From positions 22,605 through 86,604 of the forward strand of contig JAEEQW010000010.1 in assembly GCA_016285515.1 (NCBI GenBank): a stretch of 64,000 nt of DNA, given 5' to 3'. Every line of letters starts with the position of its first letter. The first letter of the stretch is position 1. The notes below the pieces were generated by a model that made no database searches, was not told where the DNA came from, and was given only the letters and a program-made list of their open reading frames with translations. A program made the position numbers and the translations under genes. The stretch comes from Bacteroidales bacterium. Its GTDB lineage: Bacteria; Bacteroidota; Bacteroidia; Bacteroidales; BM520. This document shows positions 1-8,211 of the stretch, piece by piece.

Positions 1-1
1 T

Positions 2-238
2 GAAAAGCAGGTTGCAGAGCAGAATGCTTTGAGGGAGAAGAATAACACGGTCAGAATCCAAGAGGAAGCCAACCAACAGATAATCAAAGCTGAAGCAGAG
101 GCCAAGGCAATCCAGATTAAGGCCGACGCGTTGGCAGCCAATCCAAAGATTGTCTCATACGAGGCTGTTCAGAGATGGAATGGTGCGTTGCCTGAATATA
201 TGCTCGGCGATGCTGTTCCGTTTATAAATTTGAAGTAA
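2..238 (+). CDS. SPFH/prohibitin-family membrane protein, C-terminal end (partial)
   Basis: Open from the window edge; only the last 78 residues are present. The sequence is an Ala/Glu/Lys/Gln-rich helix, with repeats such as KAEAEAKAIQIKADAL, followed by a short tail (RWNGALPEYMLGDAVPFINLK). This is the usual coiled-coil end and tail of bacterial prohibitin/SPFH proteins, which oligomerise at the inner membrane. The N-terminal membrane anchor and SPFH domain lie upstream of the window. Its stop overlaps the convergent gene on the minus strand by 17 bp. The family call is good from the tail pattern; the exact subfamily cannot be judged. Confidence 0.8.
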   Translation, partial: EKQVAEQNALREKNNTVRIQEEANQQIIKAEAEAKAIQIKADALAANPKIVSYEAVQRWNGALPEYMLGDAVPFINLK

Positions 239-1727
239 CTCCGGTTTTTTGTAAAAACATCACCCAGCGCTTGTTTTTGTTGGCTATGGAATTATTCTTT
301 ATAAGCTGATAACCGCTTGTCAGAAAATAATTGCCGTACCATTGCTCAATGGTGGTGTTGCGCTCTTTCAGTATGACATCTTTCCTGTATCTTTTTTCAG
401 GATAATATGTGCTTGTGGAAGTTGATTTTGTCAGCGGTTCCAAAATGGAGTATTGTATATGGTCAAATGAATAGGCCATATTTATGATATCGCCTTCACT
501 GATGTAAGTCGTTGTGCGTTTCAATGGCTTTAATGACACCACATTTTCAAAATACGAGAGACCAGACCAGACTAAATTGCCATCAGGAAGGAAAATATAG
601 TTCAGACCTGTGAATGTGGAAAAGCCGTTGAGTTCGATTCTTTGCACCGAATAGGGCCTTCCCCAGAAATCATAGTCTATGTCCGTCACTGTTCTGTAAA
701 CAGGAAAGAAAGCCTCTCCGGAAAAAAGATAACCGCGTGATTTAATACTGTTTACCGAATCAAACTCTATGGGGTCATCCCAGATGAAATATATGTCCTG
801 ACTTGTTTTGGCAGCAGGATAAATGTTTAGTTGGTCGCTTTGCAGGTTGAAGGAATAGACACCTGTTGACTTGTTGCCAAAATTGTAGTCACCCCTGATA
901 TGTCTTAGCTCACCTTTGTAATAACTGCCAACAATGGATTGAATCTGACCTGTCGTTGAGTAGAGTGGTGATGCTGACACAAATGTGACACTGTCATTGA
1001 AATCTTTCGTGTAAAAAGTTGATTTAACGCCATTTGTATAGCTTTCGACAGTCAGTGTCTGACGGTTAAGCTTGGGCATATTCTTTATGGTGAATATATA
1101 AAATCCGGTATTTGACTGGTTTACTGCGATGTTCATGACATCGAATCTCTTGAATGAGTTGTCGGCTTCATCTACGCTGATGATATCTTTCACTTCACCG
1201 TTGTTGAAGTTGGCCGATAAGACACGGCCGGTATTGTTTTTAGTCCTGTATGCTACGAGAGCGACACGCTTAACTGCATCAATTTCAGTGAATCTTTCAA
1301 AAGAGTCGGAGATGTATGCCGCGTAGGAACATTTTGCTGACATCATGTTGTATTCCACAACGACAATATTGGCCTTTGATTTTTTGTTGGATGTGGTCAG
1401 TGCTGTGTAAATCATGCTGTCATTGACAGCGGATCCGTTATAGTAGATGTCGCCGGGCAGAGTGATGTTGAACTCTATCACTTTCTCAAAGTTGACATCA
1501 AGTTGTGTGACAGTCCACACTAAAGAGTCATGGCCGATGTTGGATGAGACATAATATGTCAGCGCTCCGTATTTCCCGCAGTTGACAATGCTGATTGGAG
1601 TTTCCTCTTCAGTGACCTGGTATTCAATTTTGAATTTGTTGTCAATTTTATTTTTCTGAGCCTGGCACAACAATGTTACTGTCAAGCAAAAAAACAGGCA
1701 TGTCAATATTTTTTTAAAAAAATACAT
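222..1727 (-). CDS. Exported protein of unknown function
   Basis: 501 residues. Residues 1-23 form a clear Sec signal peptide: a Lys pair, a hydrophobic run, then a cleavage-like QAQ. The rest is soluble and rich in Thr/Ser/Asn/Tyr with many short beta-strand-like stretches, as in a secreted or periplasmic beta-rich or beta-propeller-like protein. I recognise no named domain or catalytic motif. There is no T9SS tail and no lipobox. It stands alone: convergent with the SPFH gene (17 bp overlap at the stops) and divergent from tRNA-Lys. Function unknown. Confidence 0.8.
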   Translation of the reverse strand: MYFFKKILTCLFFCLTVTLLCQAQKNKIDNKFKIEYQVTEEETPISIVNCGKYGALTYYVSSNIGHDSLVWTVTQLDVNFEKVIEFNITLPGDIYYNGSAVNDSMIYTALTTSNKKSKANIVVVEYNMMSAKCSYAAYISDSFERFTEIDAVKRVALVAYRTKNNTGRVLSANFNNGEVKDIISVDEADNSFKRFDVMNIAVNQSNTGFYIFTIKNMPKLNRQTLTVESYTNGVKSTFYTKDFNDSVTFVSASPLYSTTGQIQSIVGSYYKGELRHIRGDYNFGNKSTGVYSFNLQSDQLNIYPAAKTSQDIYFIWDDPIEFDSVNSIKSRGYLFSGEAFFPVYRTVTDIDYDFWGRPYSVQRIELNGFSTFTGLNYIFLPDGNLVWSGLSYFENVVSLKPLKRTTTYISEGDIINMAYSFDHIQYSILEPLTKSTSTSTYYPEKRYRKDVILKERNTTIEQWYGNYFLTSGYQLIKNNSIANKNKRWVMFLQKTGVTSNL

Positions 1728-1747
1728 TTTAGTTTCAAAAATTATAG

Positions 1748-1755
1748 TACTTTTG
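1748..1755 (+). promoter_or_regulatory. -7 promoter box for tRNA-Lys
   Basis: TACTTTTG matches the Bacteroidota -7 consensus TAnnTTTG. It ends 20 bp before the mature tRNA 5' end, so a short 5' leader is expected. Confidence 0.75.
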
Positions 1756-1775
1756 CAGCCGAATTTTCAAGTGGG

Positions 1776-1848
1776 GACCACGTAGCTCAGCAGGTAGAGC
1801 ACATGCCTTTTAAGCATGGGGTCCCGGGTTCGAATCCCGGCGTGGTCA
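1776..1848 (+). tRNA. tRNA-Lys (anticodon TTT)
   Basis: A 73-nt cloverleaf can be folded by eye. The acceptor stem is GACCACG (1776-1782) with CGTGGTC (1841-1847), and the discriminator is A1848. The D stem is GCTC/GAGC. The anticodon stem CATGC/GCATG encloses the loop CTTTTAA with anticodon TTT at 1809-1811. The T arm is CCGGG-TTCGAAT-CCCGG. The 3' CCA is not encoded. A strong hairpin terminator follows a few bases later. Confidence 0.97.
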
Positions 1849-1851
1849 CTT

Positions 1852-1886
1852 AAAAACCGTTGCCGTGCAAAGGTAACGGTTTTTTT
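1852..1886. terminator. Bidirectional intrinsic terminator between tRNA-Lys and tsaC
   Basis: Inverted repeat 1852-1864 / 1872-1884, about 13 bp with one G-T pair and a 7-nt loop. It begins with a run of A and ends with a run of T, so it can end transcription from both sides. It sits between the tRNA and the stop of the convergent tsaC gene. Confidence 0.9.
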
Positions 1887-1887
1887 G

Positions 1888-2499
1888 TTATCTCAAAATG
1901 CCTTTTCCCTGACGGATTATTACTGGCTCCTCACTGGTGCAGTCAACAATTGTAGATGGCTGGTTGTCACCGTATCCTCCATCAATTACAATATCGACAA
2001 GGTCGCAGTATCTTTCATAAATCAATTCCGGATCGGTCATGTATTCCACTATTTCATCCTCATCTTTAATGGACGTGGTGACGATAGGCATATCAAGGAC
2101 TCTGACTATTTCACGAATGATGTTGTTGTCGGGGACACGAATACCTACGGTCTTCTTTTTGGACTTAAAAATTGAAGGGACGTTGCTGTTGGCATTTAAA
2201 ATGAAGGTGAATGGTCCCGGAAGATTAGCCTTCATCGTCTTGAAAATGTTATTGGGTATTGGTTTTGTCAGTTCGGAAAGGTTGCTAAGGTCATGGCAGA
2301 TAAGTGAGAAATCGGCCTTTTCAACCTGTACGCCTTTAATCTGAGCTATTCTCTGTACGGCTTTCTGGCAATGGATATCGCATCCAAGACCATAAATGGT
2401 ATCGGTGGGATAAATGACTATTCCGCCGTCGTTGATACATTCAGTTACCATGCCGATGTGCCGCGGATTGGGATTCTGAGGATAAATTTTCAGAAGCAT
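1888..2499 (-). CDS. tsaC: L-threonylcarbamoyladenylate synthase (TsaC/YrdC/Sua5 family)
   Basis: 203 residues, a usual size for the short YrdC/YwlC form without the Sua5 C-terminal domain. It makes threonylcarbamoyl-AMP from threonine, bicarbonate and ATP, the first step of t6A37 formation in ANN-decoding tRNAs, in the cytoplasm. The conserved nucleotide/threonine pocket is visible: PTDTIYGLG at 31-39, LPGPFTFIL near 93-101 and the VGIRVPDN segment near 117-124. It lies 37 bp downstream of the SRP RNA gene on the same strand. I see no TAnnTTTG box of its own, so it may use read-through from that promoter. Neighbouring a tRNA whose family carries t6A is probably coincidence. Confidence 0.95.
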   Translation of the reverse strand: MLLKIYPQNPNPRHIGMVTECINDGGIVIYPTDTIYGLGCDIHCQKAVQRIAQIKGVQVEKADFSLICHDLSNLSELTKPIPNNIFKTMKANLPGPFTFILNANSNVPSIFKSKKKTVGIRVPDNNIIREIVRVLDMPIVTTSIKDEDEIVEYMTDPELIYERYCDLVDIVIDGGYGDNQPSTIVDCTSEEPVIIRQGKGILR

Positions 2500-2536
2500 T
2501 TTATATATAGGGTATTGATATCCAATAACAAAAAAT

Positions 2537-2632
2537 GGGTAAGCTACTTATATCGCACTGCTACAACCGCCTACCCTTGCTGCCTTCCGGCCCTGGGGGA
2601 TTCAGCAGGAGCTAGTCGTATAAGACTTACCC
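2537..2632 (-). ncRNA. ffs: Signal recognition particle RNA, small bacterial type (4.5S)
   Basis: On the minus strand the ends GGGTAAG (2626-2632) and CTTACCC (2537-2543) pair. The apical part carries the conserved SRP domain IV core AGGGCCGGAAGGCAGCAAGG: the GGAA-type tetraloop region and the asymmetric AGCA loop that bind Ffh. The length of 96 nt fits the small SRP RNA without an Alu domain. A TACTTTTG box ends 4 nt before the predicted 5' end, the spacing expected for a -7 box. A T run follows the closing stem, so the stem may double as the terminator. Confidence 0.95.
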
Positions 2633-2636
2633 GCCG

Positions 2637-2644
2637 CAAAAGTA
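2637..2644 (-). promoter_or_regulatory. -7 promoter box for SRP RNA
   Basis: TACTTTTG on the minus strand. Its spacing to the 5' end of the folded SRP RNA (2632) independently supports its use as the -7 element. Confidence 0.8.
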
Positions 2645-2677
2645 CTACTTTTTTTATTATACTCAAGAAAAAATAAG

Positions 2678-2685
2678 TACTTTTG
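2678..2685 (+). promoter_or_regulatory. -7 promoter box of the DUF4199/GT2/heptose operon
   Basis: TACTTTTG, ending 13 bp before the ATG at 2699. The untranslated leader would therefore be only a few bases long. Confidence 0.7.
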
Positions 2686-2698
2686 TAAAATTTTTTTT

Positions 2699-3232
2699 AT
2701 GAAAGACAAAATATTGAACAAATGGCAGAACCGCCTCGTGTATGGCGCTGTTGCGGGAGGGATATTGTTAGTTTACAAAATACTGATGATAGTGTTTTTC
2801 GGAAATTCACAAACGAATTCATCCCTCAATATAATAGATATGATATTCGTTGCATCGCTGCTCGTTGTCACAATGACAAAAGGTATCAACCGCTACAGGG
2901 AAGAACAGCTTGGAGGTTTTATCACTTATAGCCAGGGCTTTGGACAAGGTTTCTTCATCAGTCTGATTGCCTGCGTGTTACACGATTTGCCCACTTGGGT
3001 TTATAATTCTTTCATCTCCGCTACTTACAAGGAAGAATATCTTGAACAATCATATAATATGATGTATGAGATGTATGGCTCCGAAATGGCCGACAGCATG
3101 TCAACCATTCTCGAAAACACTATTTTGACACCAGCATATATGTTTTTTGCCATGCTTTTGTCAGCCGCTCTTACATCGCTGATACTCAGTGCTGTAGTCG
3201 CTATTTTTACAAAAAAGGAAAAGGTTTTTTAA
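2699..3232 (+). CDS. DUF4199 integral membrane protein
   Basis: 177 residues with four predicted membrane helices, near residues 13-33, 45-62, 78-98 and 143-170. Basic residues flank helix one. Size, helix pattern and position directly before a GT2 glycosyltransferase match the DUF4199 family, which is common in Bacteroidota and of unknown function. Its stop is one base from the next ATG, so the two are surely co-transcribed. A role in presenting or moving a lipid-linked sugar is a guess from that pairing. Confidence 0.85.
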   Translation: MKDKILNKWQNRLVYGAVAGGILLVYKILMIVFFGNSQTNSSLNIIDMIFVASLLVVTMTKGINRYREEQLGGFITYSQGFGQGFFISLIACVLHDLPTWVYNSFISATYKEEYLEQSYNMMYEMYGSEMADSMSTILENTILTPAYMFFAMLLSAALTSLILSAVVAIFTKKEKVF

Positions 3233-3233
3233 A

Positions 3234-4181
3234 ATGCAGATATCTATTGTTGTACCTCTTTTCAATGAGGAGGAATCGTTACACGAACTTTATGATTGGA
3301 TTAAAAAAGTCATGACGGCAAATGATTTGTCGTATGAGGTTATTTTTGTCGATGACGGCAGCACTGACGGTTCATGGAAGATAATTTCGGATATTGTTGC
3401 CGCTGAAAACAATGCGATAGGTGTCAAGTTCAGAAGAAACTACGGCAAGTCGGCAGCTTTGAACGAGGGTTTCAGAATCGCTAATGGTGATGTCGTCTTT
3501 ACTATGGATGCTGACCTTCAGGATAGTCCCGAAGAAGTGCCTGAAATGTACAGGATGATAGCTGAAGACGGCTGGGACATAGTCTCAGGATGGAAGAAAA
3601 AAAGATACGATCCTTTCATCAAACGTTCAACTTCAAAATTCTATAATAGCGTAACTCGCAAGATGTCAGGAATCAAACTTCATGATTTCAATTGCGGACT
3701 GAAAGCGTATAAAAAAGAAATAGTTAAGGAAATAGAAGTCTATGGTGAAATGCATCGATATATACCGCTTATCGCCAAAAAAGCCGGATTTAACAAGATA
3801 ACCGAGAAGGTCGTTCATCATCAGGCACGCAAATATGGTGTGACAAAATTTGGAATGAACCGATTCATAAATGGCTTTCTTGACCTTATAACTATCACAT
3901 TCCTGAATAAATACGGTAAAAATCCAATGCATATTTTCGGTGCTATCGGTGCACTGGTTTTCTTAATAGGTTTCATCATATTTCTAATCCTTGTCATAGA
4001 GAAGTTCTTCGGACATGTATATGGCATGACTTCCAGACCTTTATTCTATTTCGGCCTTCTTTGCATGGTTCTTGGAACTCAGCTGTTTACAACGGGTTTC
4101 ATAGGAGAAATGATCAGCCGTGAATCACCGGACCGCAATGTTTACAATGTGGAGAAGGTGATTGGTAAAATTGAAAAATAG
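3234..4181 (+). CDS. GT2 glycosyltransferase, polyprenyl-phosphate sugar transferase type
   Basis: 315 residues. The N-terminal GT-A domain has the nucleotide-sugar motif DDGSTDG at 40-46 and the metal-binding DAD at 92-94, followed by LQDSPEE, which is typical of DPM1/GtrB-like enzymes. Two membrane helices near 235-258 and 265-290 anchor it in the inner membrane. Such enzymes move a sugar from a UDP/GDP donor to undecaprenyl phosphate for later use on the periplasmic side. It sits between DUF4199 and the heptose genes, so envelope glycan work is likely. The actual sugar cannot be read from sequence. Confidence 0.9.
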   Translation: MQISIVVPLFNEEESLHELYDWIKKVMTANDLSYEVIFVDDGSTDGSWKIISDIVAAENNAIGVKFRRNYGKSAALNEGFRIANGDVVFTMDADLQDSPEEVPEMYRMIAEDGWDIVSGWKKKRYDPFIKRSTSKFYNSVTRKMSGIKLHDFNCGLKAYKKEIVKEIEVYGEMHRYIPLIAKKAGFNKITEKVVHHQARKYGVTKFGMNRFINGFLDLITITFLNKYGKNPMHIFGAIGALVFLIGFIIFLILVIEKFFGHVYGMTSRPLFYFGLLCMVLGTQLFTTGFIGEMISRESPDRNVYNVEKVIGKIEK

Positions 4182-4187
4182 TTGAAA

Positions 4188-4763
4188 ATGGAAAATAGAA
4201 TATCGGAAGCCATAATGCAATCTGTCAATGTGAAGAATGACATCTTGAAAGATTCTCATTTCCTGAAGACCATTGAAGACGCCAAAAACGCAATCGTTTC
4301 GGCTTATAGAACGGGACATAAGGTGCTGTTTGCCGGCAACGGTGGCTCCGCGGCTGACGCACAACATCTGGCTGCAGAATTGTCCGGAAGGTTTTATCTT
4401 GACCGTTCGCCTTTGGATGCCGAGGCTCTTCATGTCAATACATCATACCTCACTGCCGTGGCTAATGACTACTCGTATGATAATGTCTATCTCAGAGCTG
4501 TCATGGCAAAGGCAGAGCCTGGTGATGTATTGGTGGCTATCTCTACATCAGGGAATTCCGCCAACATCCTCAATGCCCTGAAATACTGTAAGGAGCATGA
4601 AATCATTATCATTGGACTCACCGGAAAAACTGGAGGCAAAATGAAGGATTGGTGCGATTTTCTTCTCAATGTGCCGTCAACAGATACACCACGTATTCAG
4701 GAAGCACATATTATGATTGGACATATCATCTGTGAACTTGTTGAAAAGGAACTGTTTGCGTAA
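4188..4763 (+). CDS. gmhA: Sedoheptulose-7-phosphate isomerase
   Basis: About 191 residues from ATG 4188. A TTG at 4182, directly after the previous stop, is a possible alternative start. It converts D-sedoheptulose 7-phosphate to D-glycero-D-manno-heptose 7-phosphate in the cytoplasm. The single SIS domain carries GNGGSAADAQHLAAEL at 50-65, with the His and Glu expected to bind zinc, and the STSGNSANI phosphosugar loop. A second metal/active-site region (TPRIQEAHIMIGH) lies near the C-terminus. It overlaps hddC by one base (TAATG) and is part of the heptose cluster. Confidence 0.95.
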   Translation: MENRISEAIMQSVNVKNDILKDSHFLKTIEDAKNAIVSAYRTGHKVLFAGNGGSAADAQHLAAELSGRFYLDRSPLDAEALHVNTSYLTAVANDYSYDNVYLRAVMAKAEPGDVLVAISTSGNSANILNALKYCKEHEIIIIGLTGKTGGKMKDWCDFLLNVPSTDTPRIQEAHIMIGHIICELVEKELFA

Positions 4764-5455
4764 TGGATACCATAATTCTTGCCGGTGGTTTCGGAACTCG
4801 TTTGCAGTCAGTTGTGAGTGATTTGCCCAAACCTATGGCTCCAGTTCAGAACCGTCCTTTCCTCGAATATCAGCTTGACTATCTCAAACAGTCTGGAATA
4901 AATGACGTGATTCTGTCTGTGGGTTATCTTCATGATGTGGTGATTAGGCATTTTGGCGACTGTTACAACGATATCAGACTAAAATATGCAATTGAGAACC
5001 ATCCGCTGGGGACAGGCGGCGGCATTAAATTCGCAACATCTTTAATGTGTGGCGAAGATGCACTTGTCCTTAACGGTGACTCTTTTTTTAATATCAATAT
5101 CGAAAAATTCCATTCCTTTTATGAAAAATATCATCCTGATATTCTGCTGGCTCTCAAGTATATGGATGATTTGTCAAGATATGGCGGCGTTGAAATAGAC
5201 AATGAAGGCAACATCGTGGCGTTTCGTGAGAAAGGTTTGATAAAGGATGGAGGCTATATCAACGGTGGTATTTATCTTTTCAACAAAAATATCCTTAACG
5301 ACTTCCCTGAAAGATTTTCCTTCGAGAAAGAATTGTTGGAAAATCCTGATGGCCTGAAAGTTATGGGGTTGCCATTTGATTCAGATTTCATTGATATTGG
5401 AATTCCTGAAGATTATAATAAGATTCAATCATGGAACTGGTCCCAACTGAAATAA
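4763..5455 (+). CDS. hddC: D-glycero-alpha-D-manno-heptose 1-phosphate guanylyltransferase
   Basis: 230 residues, a nucleotidyltransferase of the sugar-1-phosphate NTP-transferase family. The signature LAGGFGTRL near 6-14 and LPKPMAPV bind nucleotide and phosphate; LNGDSFF near 108-114 holds the metal-binding Asp. Sitting between gmhA and gmhB it fits HddC, which makes GDP-D-glycero-alpha-D-manno-heptose from the 1-phosphate and GTP. By sequence alone a related nucleotidyltransferase (for example RfbF or MurU type) would be possible; the neighbours decide. It overlaps gmhA by 1 bp and gmhB by 25 bp. Confidence 0.88.
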   Translation: MDTIILAGGFGTRLQSVVSDLPKPMAPVQNRPFLEYQLDYLKQSGINDVILSVGYLHDVVIRHFGDCYNDIRLKYAIENHPLGTGGGIKFATSLMCGEDALVLNGDSFFNINIEKFHSFYEKYHPDILLALKYMDDLSRYGGVEIDNEGNIVAFREKGLIKDGGYINGGIYLFNKNILNDFPERFSFEKELLENPDGLKVMGLPFDSDFIDIGIPEDYNKIQSWNWSQLK

Positions 5456-5976
5456 CTAAATGCAAATATCTTTTTCTCGATAGAGATGGAGTGATAAATG
5501 TCAGAATAATAGGCGGTTATGTGACTTGTAAGGAGGAATTTGCCTTTATCGACGGAGTTCTTGATGCGATGTCAATTCTTGCAAAACATTTCGATTATAT
5601 CTTCTTGATTACCAACCAACAAGGAATAGGAAAAGGCCTGATGACCGAAGATGCTCTGGCCGAGATTCACAGGAATATGACCGATGAAATCGAAAGTCAT
5701 GGCGGGAAGATGACTAAAATCTACTATTGTCCTTATCTCGCAAGTGAACATCATCCCGACAGAAAACCCGATATTGGAATGGGGTTGAAGGCCAAGCATG
5801 ATTTTCCTGAAATCGACTTCAAGGAAAGTGTGATGGTGGGGGATGGAATAACAGATATTGTCTTTGGCAAACGTTTGGGAATGAATACAGTATATATAGG
5901 TTCCGATGAGGATGACTCCGGTGCAGACTATTGCTGCAGTAATCTCAGAGAATTTGCCGATTTGTTTAATCATTAA
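5431..5976 (+). CDS. gmhB: D-glycero-D-manno-heptose-1,7-bisphosphate 7-phosphatase (HAD family)
   Basis: 181 residues, HAD superfamily. The nucleophile motif DRDGVIN is at 17-23, motif II is LITNQQGIGKG near 64-74, and the acidic motif VGDGITDI is near 138-145. It removes the 7-phosphate from heptose 1,7-bisphosphate. The region that holds a four-ligand zinc site in E. coli GmhB reads CPYLASEHHPDRKP here. It keeps one Cys and lacks the later Cys pair, so the zinc site looks lost. It begins inside hddC (25 bp overlap), indicating tight coupling. A related histidinol-phosphatase-like HAD is the alternative. Confidence 0.88.
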   Translation: MELVPTEITKCKYLFLDRDGVINVRIIGGYVTCKEEFAFIDGVLDAMSILAKHFDYIFLITNQQGIGKGLMTEDALAEIHRNMTDEIESHGGKMTKIYYCPYLASEHHPDRKPDIGMGLKAKHDFPEIDFKESVMVGDGITDIVFGKRLGMNTVYIGSDEDDSGADYCCSNLREFADLFNH

Positions 5977-5988
5977 CAGTTACTGACA

Positions 5989-7473
5989 ATGCCAACTTGG
6001 TTAATACTTATTGCTTTTTTATCGTTTACGATTGCGTTATTTGTTGTTTCGTATTTCACATCTAAGAAGGCTAAAACCGACACGTTTTTCGTCGGTGAGA
6101 GAAAGATGCCGTGGCCGCTTGTCGCATACGGCATGATAGGCGCATCGCTGTCAGGAGTCACGTTCATATCTATCCCTGGCGATGTCTATAATTCGCACAT
6201 GTCGTATCTTATGGTCGTTTTCGGCAATATGATTGGCTACCTTGTGATAGCATACGTTCTGTTGCCGATATACTACAAAATGCATGTGACCACCATTTAT
6301 ACTTATTTGCAGCAGCGTTATGGGAACATTTCATACAGGACGGGTTCCACATTTTTCATCATTTCCAAGCTGCTCGGTGCCGGCGGACGCCTGTATCTTG
6401 TTGCATTTGTACTCCATACGTTCATTTTCAAGGAATGGAATTTGCCTTTTGTTCTCACAGCGGTGATTTTCATCGGACTAATAATGTTTTATACATACCG
6501 AGGTGGCATCAAGACCGTAATCTGGACCGACACTCTTCAGACAACATTTATGATATTGTCGCTGATATTGTGTTTTGTATTTATTGCCAAATTGCTGAAT
6601 ATCAGCTTTGGAGGTCTGCTCAGACAAGTGTTCAATCATCCATATTCCGAACTGATAATCACCGATGTCGGCAGCAGGTATTATTTCATGAAACAGTTCC
6701 TCAGCGGCATTTTCATAACCATAGCAATGAATGGTCTCGACCAGGATATGATGCAGAAGAATCTGAGTTGCCGGAATCTGAAATCTGCACAGAAGAATAT
6801 CATTTCGATGAGTCTGACGATGATTCCTGTTGTTGCTCTGTTTCTGATACTTGGTGTTGCACTCTACATCATGGCTGAATCGCAGGGTATTCCTATTCCT
6901 GCAAGCACTGACCAGCTGTTTCCTGAAATAATGCTTCATCATCTTGGCCCTGTGGCAGGAATAGTTTTCCTCATTGGTCTCATCTCTGCTGCCTATTCCA
7001 GCGGTGATGGTGCGCTGACTGCTCTGACGACAAGTTTTTGTGTTGACTTTCTCGGTTTTGAAGGCAAACGAGCAGATCTTCCTGAATCGGAAAAGAAGAA
7101 ACTTCGCACGAAAGTTCATTTTTCATTCGCATTTATCATGATATTGCTGATGCTTGCATTCAAAGCACTTAACAACCAGTCGATTATAACAACAATCTTC
7201 GATATTGCAGGATATACATACGGACCTCTTCTTGGCTTGTTTGCTTTCGGTTTGTGCAGCAGGTCAAAGTTGCGTGACAAGTATGTGCCGGTTGTTGCAA
7301 TTCTCGCACCGGTGATAACTTATATCGTATGTTACATCAGCCCGCGCTATTGGAATTATTCTTTCGGATTCGAGAAGATATTGCTCAATGGTGCATTGAC
7401 TGTTATCGGACTGATATGCATTATTGACCGATCGTCAACAAAGTCGTCATCAGTTTCTCCGGATAGTTTGTAG
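5989..7473 (+). CDS. Sodium:solute symporter (SSS family)
   Basis: 494 residues and about 13 hydrophobic helices, the normal size for the SSS family of inner-membrane Na+-coupled uptake carriers. The second segment has the family pattern TDTFFVGERKMPWPLVAYG followed by GASLSGVTFISIPG, which includes the helix that forms the sodium site. The C-terminal tail is short and polar. It starts 12 bp after gmhB, so it is probably in the same transcript, but its substrate cannot be told. Its last 53 bp overlap the end of the convergent phosphodiesterase gene. Confidence 0.9.
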   Translation: MPTWLILIAFLSFTIALFVVSYFTSKKAKTDTFFVGERKMPWPLVAYGMIGASLSGVTFISIPGDVYNSHMSYLMVVFGNMIGYLVIAYVLLPIYYKMHVTTIYTYLQQRYGNISYRTGSTFFIISKLLGAGGRLYLVAFVLHTFIFKEWNLPFVLTAVIFIGLIMFYTYRGGIKTVIWTDTLQTTFMILSLILCFVFIAKLLNISFGGLLRQVFNHPYSELIITDVGSRYYFMKQFLSGIFITIAMNGLDQDMMQKNLSCRNLKSAQKNIISMSLTMIPVVALFLILGVALYIMAESQGIPIPASTDQLFPEIMLHHLGPVAGIVFLIGLISAAYSSGDGALTALTTSFCVDFLGFEGKRADLPESEKKKLRTKVHFSFAFIMILLMLAFKALNNQSIITTIFDIAGYTYGPLLGLFAFGLCSRSKLRDKYVPVVAILAPVITYIVCYISPRYWNYSFGFEKILLNGALTVIGLICIIDRSSTKSSSVSPDSL

Positions 7474-8188
7474 TGATGTAATCCACCCCTTGTTCTATAA
7501 AATACCGCATATCCGGTTTGTTGTCGATGGTCCAGACGTTAACTTCTAATCCCAGGTTGTGGCATTCTTTAATCCATTCTTCATGGAATTTCAGAACTAA
7601 CCCGTTGTAGTCGGCACCGGCAAAGTTTAAGTCTTTGAGCTCCTGCGGACTGAGGTCTCCGTTGAGATAATAGACTTTTGTATCGGGAAGCAATCTTATT
7701 GCCTCCTTGCATATATCCAACGAAAATGAAATGATGTCTGTACGGTCGAGGAGACGGTATTCGCGCAGTTTTGCGACGGTGAGTTCTACAGCCTTCATCT
7801 CACGTTCCGTGGTCTTTAATGGTTTGATTTCAAGGATAAGTCTCAGGTCGGGATACTTCAATGCTTCTGAAAAATATTGGTCTATGGTTGGCAGATGCTC
7901 ACCATTGCTGAGCACTATTGCTGTGGCAACCATAGCGGTCGCTTCGGGTATTACGACACCTTTGAACTTATCATCGTGATTGACAACCAATTCGTCATCG
8001 GCAGTCAGAATCACGTCAAATTCAGAGCCGTAGCAGCCTGCTTCTGCTGCCTTTCTCAGCGATGTGAGCGAGTTCTGTGCTGAATTTTCAGTTTTCCAGT
8101 AACCTCTATGCGCAATTACCTTTGGCTGCGCCATGCTTTCCAAAATGGAAAACGCCATAATTATCAGTATTGTTATTTTTTTCATCAT
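7421..8188 (-). CDS. Glycerophosphodiester phosphodiesterase, exported
   Basis: 255 residues with an N-terminal signal peptide (about 1-20). The GDPD catalytic set is visible: AHRGYWKTEN with His27, Arg28 and Glu34; SEFDV with Glu56 and Asp58; and NHDD with His71. It hydrolyses glycerophosphodiesters to glycerol 3-phosphate and an alcohol, probably in the periplasm. It is the last gene after the YfcC-type carrier and TonB-domain gene on the minus strand (23 bp gap). It overlaps the convergent symporter by 53 bp, so both C-termini are encoded by the same DNA in opposite directions. Confidence 0.93.
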   Translation of the reverse strand: MMKKITILIIMAFSILESMAQPKVIAHRGYWKTENSAQNSLTSLRKAAEAGCYGSEFDVILTADDELVVNHDDKFKGVVIPEATAMVATAIVLSNGEHLPTIDQYFSEALKYPDLRLILEIKPLKTTEREMKAVELTVAKLREYRLLDRTDIISFSLDICKEAIRLLPDTKVYYLNGDLSPQELKDLNFAGADYNGLVLKFHEEWIKECHNLGLEVNVWTIDNKPDMRYFIEQGVDYITTNYPEKLMTTLLTIGQ

Positions 8189-8211
8189 TTTCTCTGTTAT
8201 AGTTTTGTGCT

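Noticed and set aside
1816..2175. Plus-strand open frame across tRNA-Lys and tsaC
   Set aside because: It runs through the tRNA and terminator and is antisense to tsaC; no start site or recognisable product.
6478..7119. 213-codon antisense frame inside the symporter gene
   Set aside because: No hydrophobic pattern or family match; Cys/His/Gln-rich composition typical of an antisense reading of a membrane protein.
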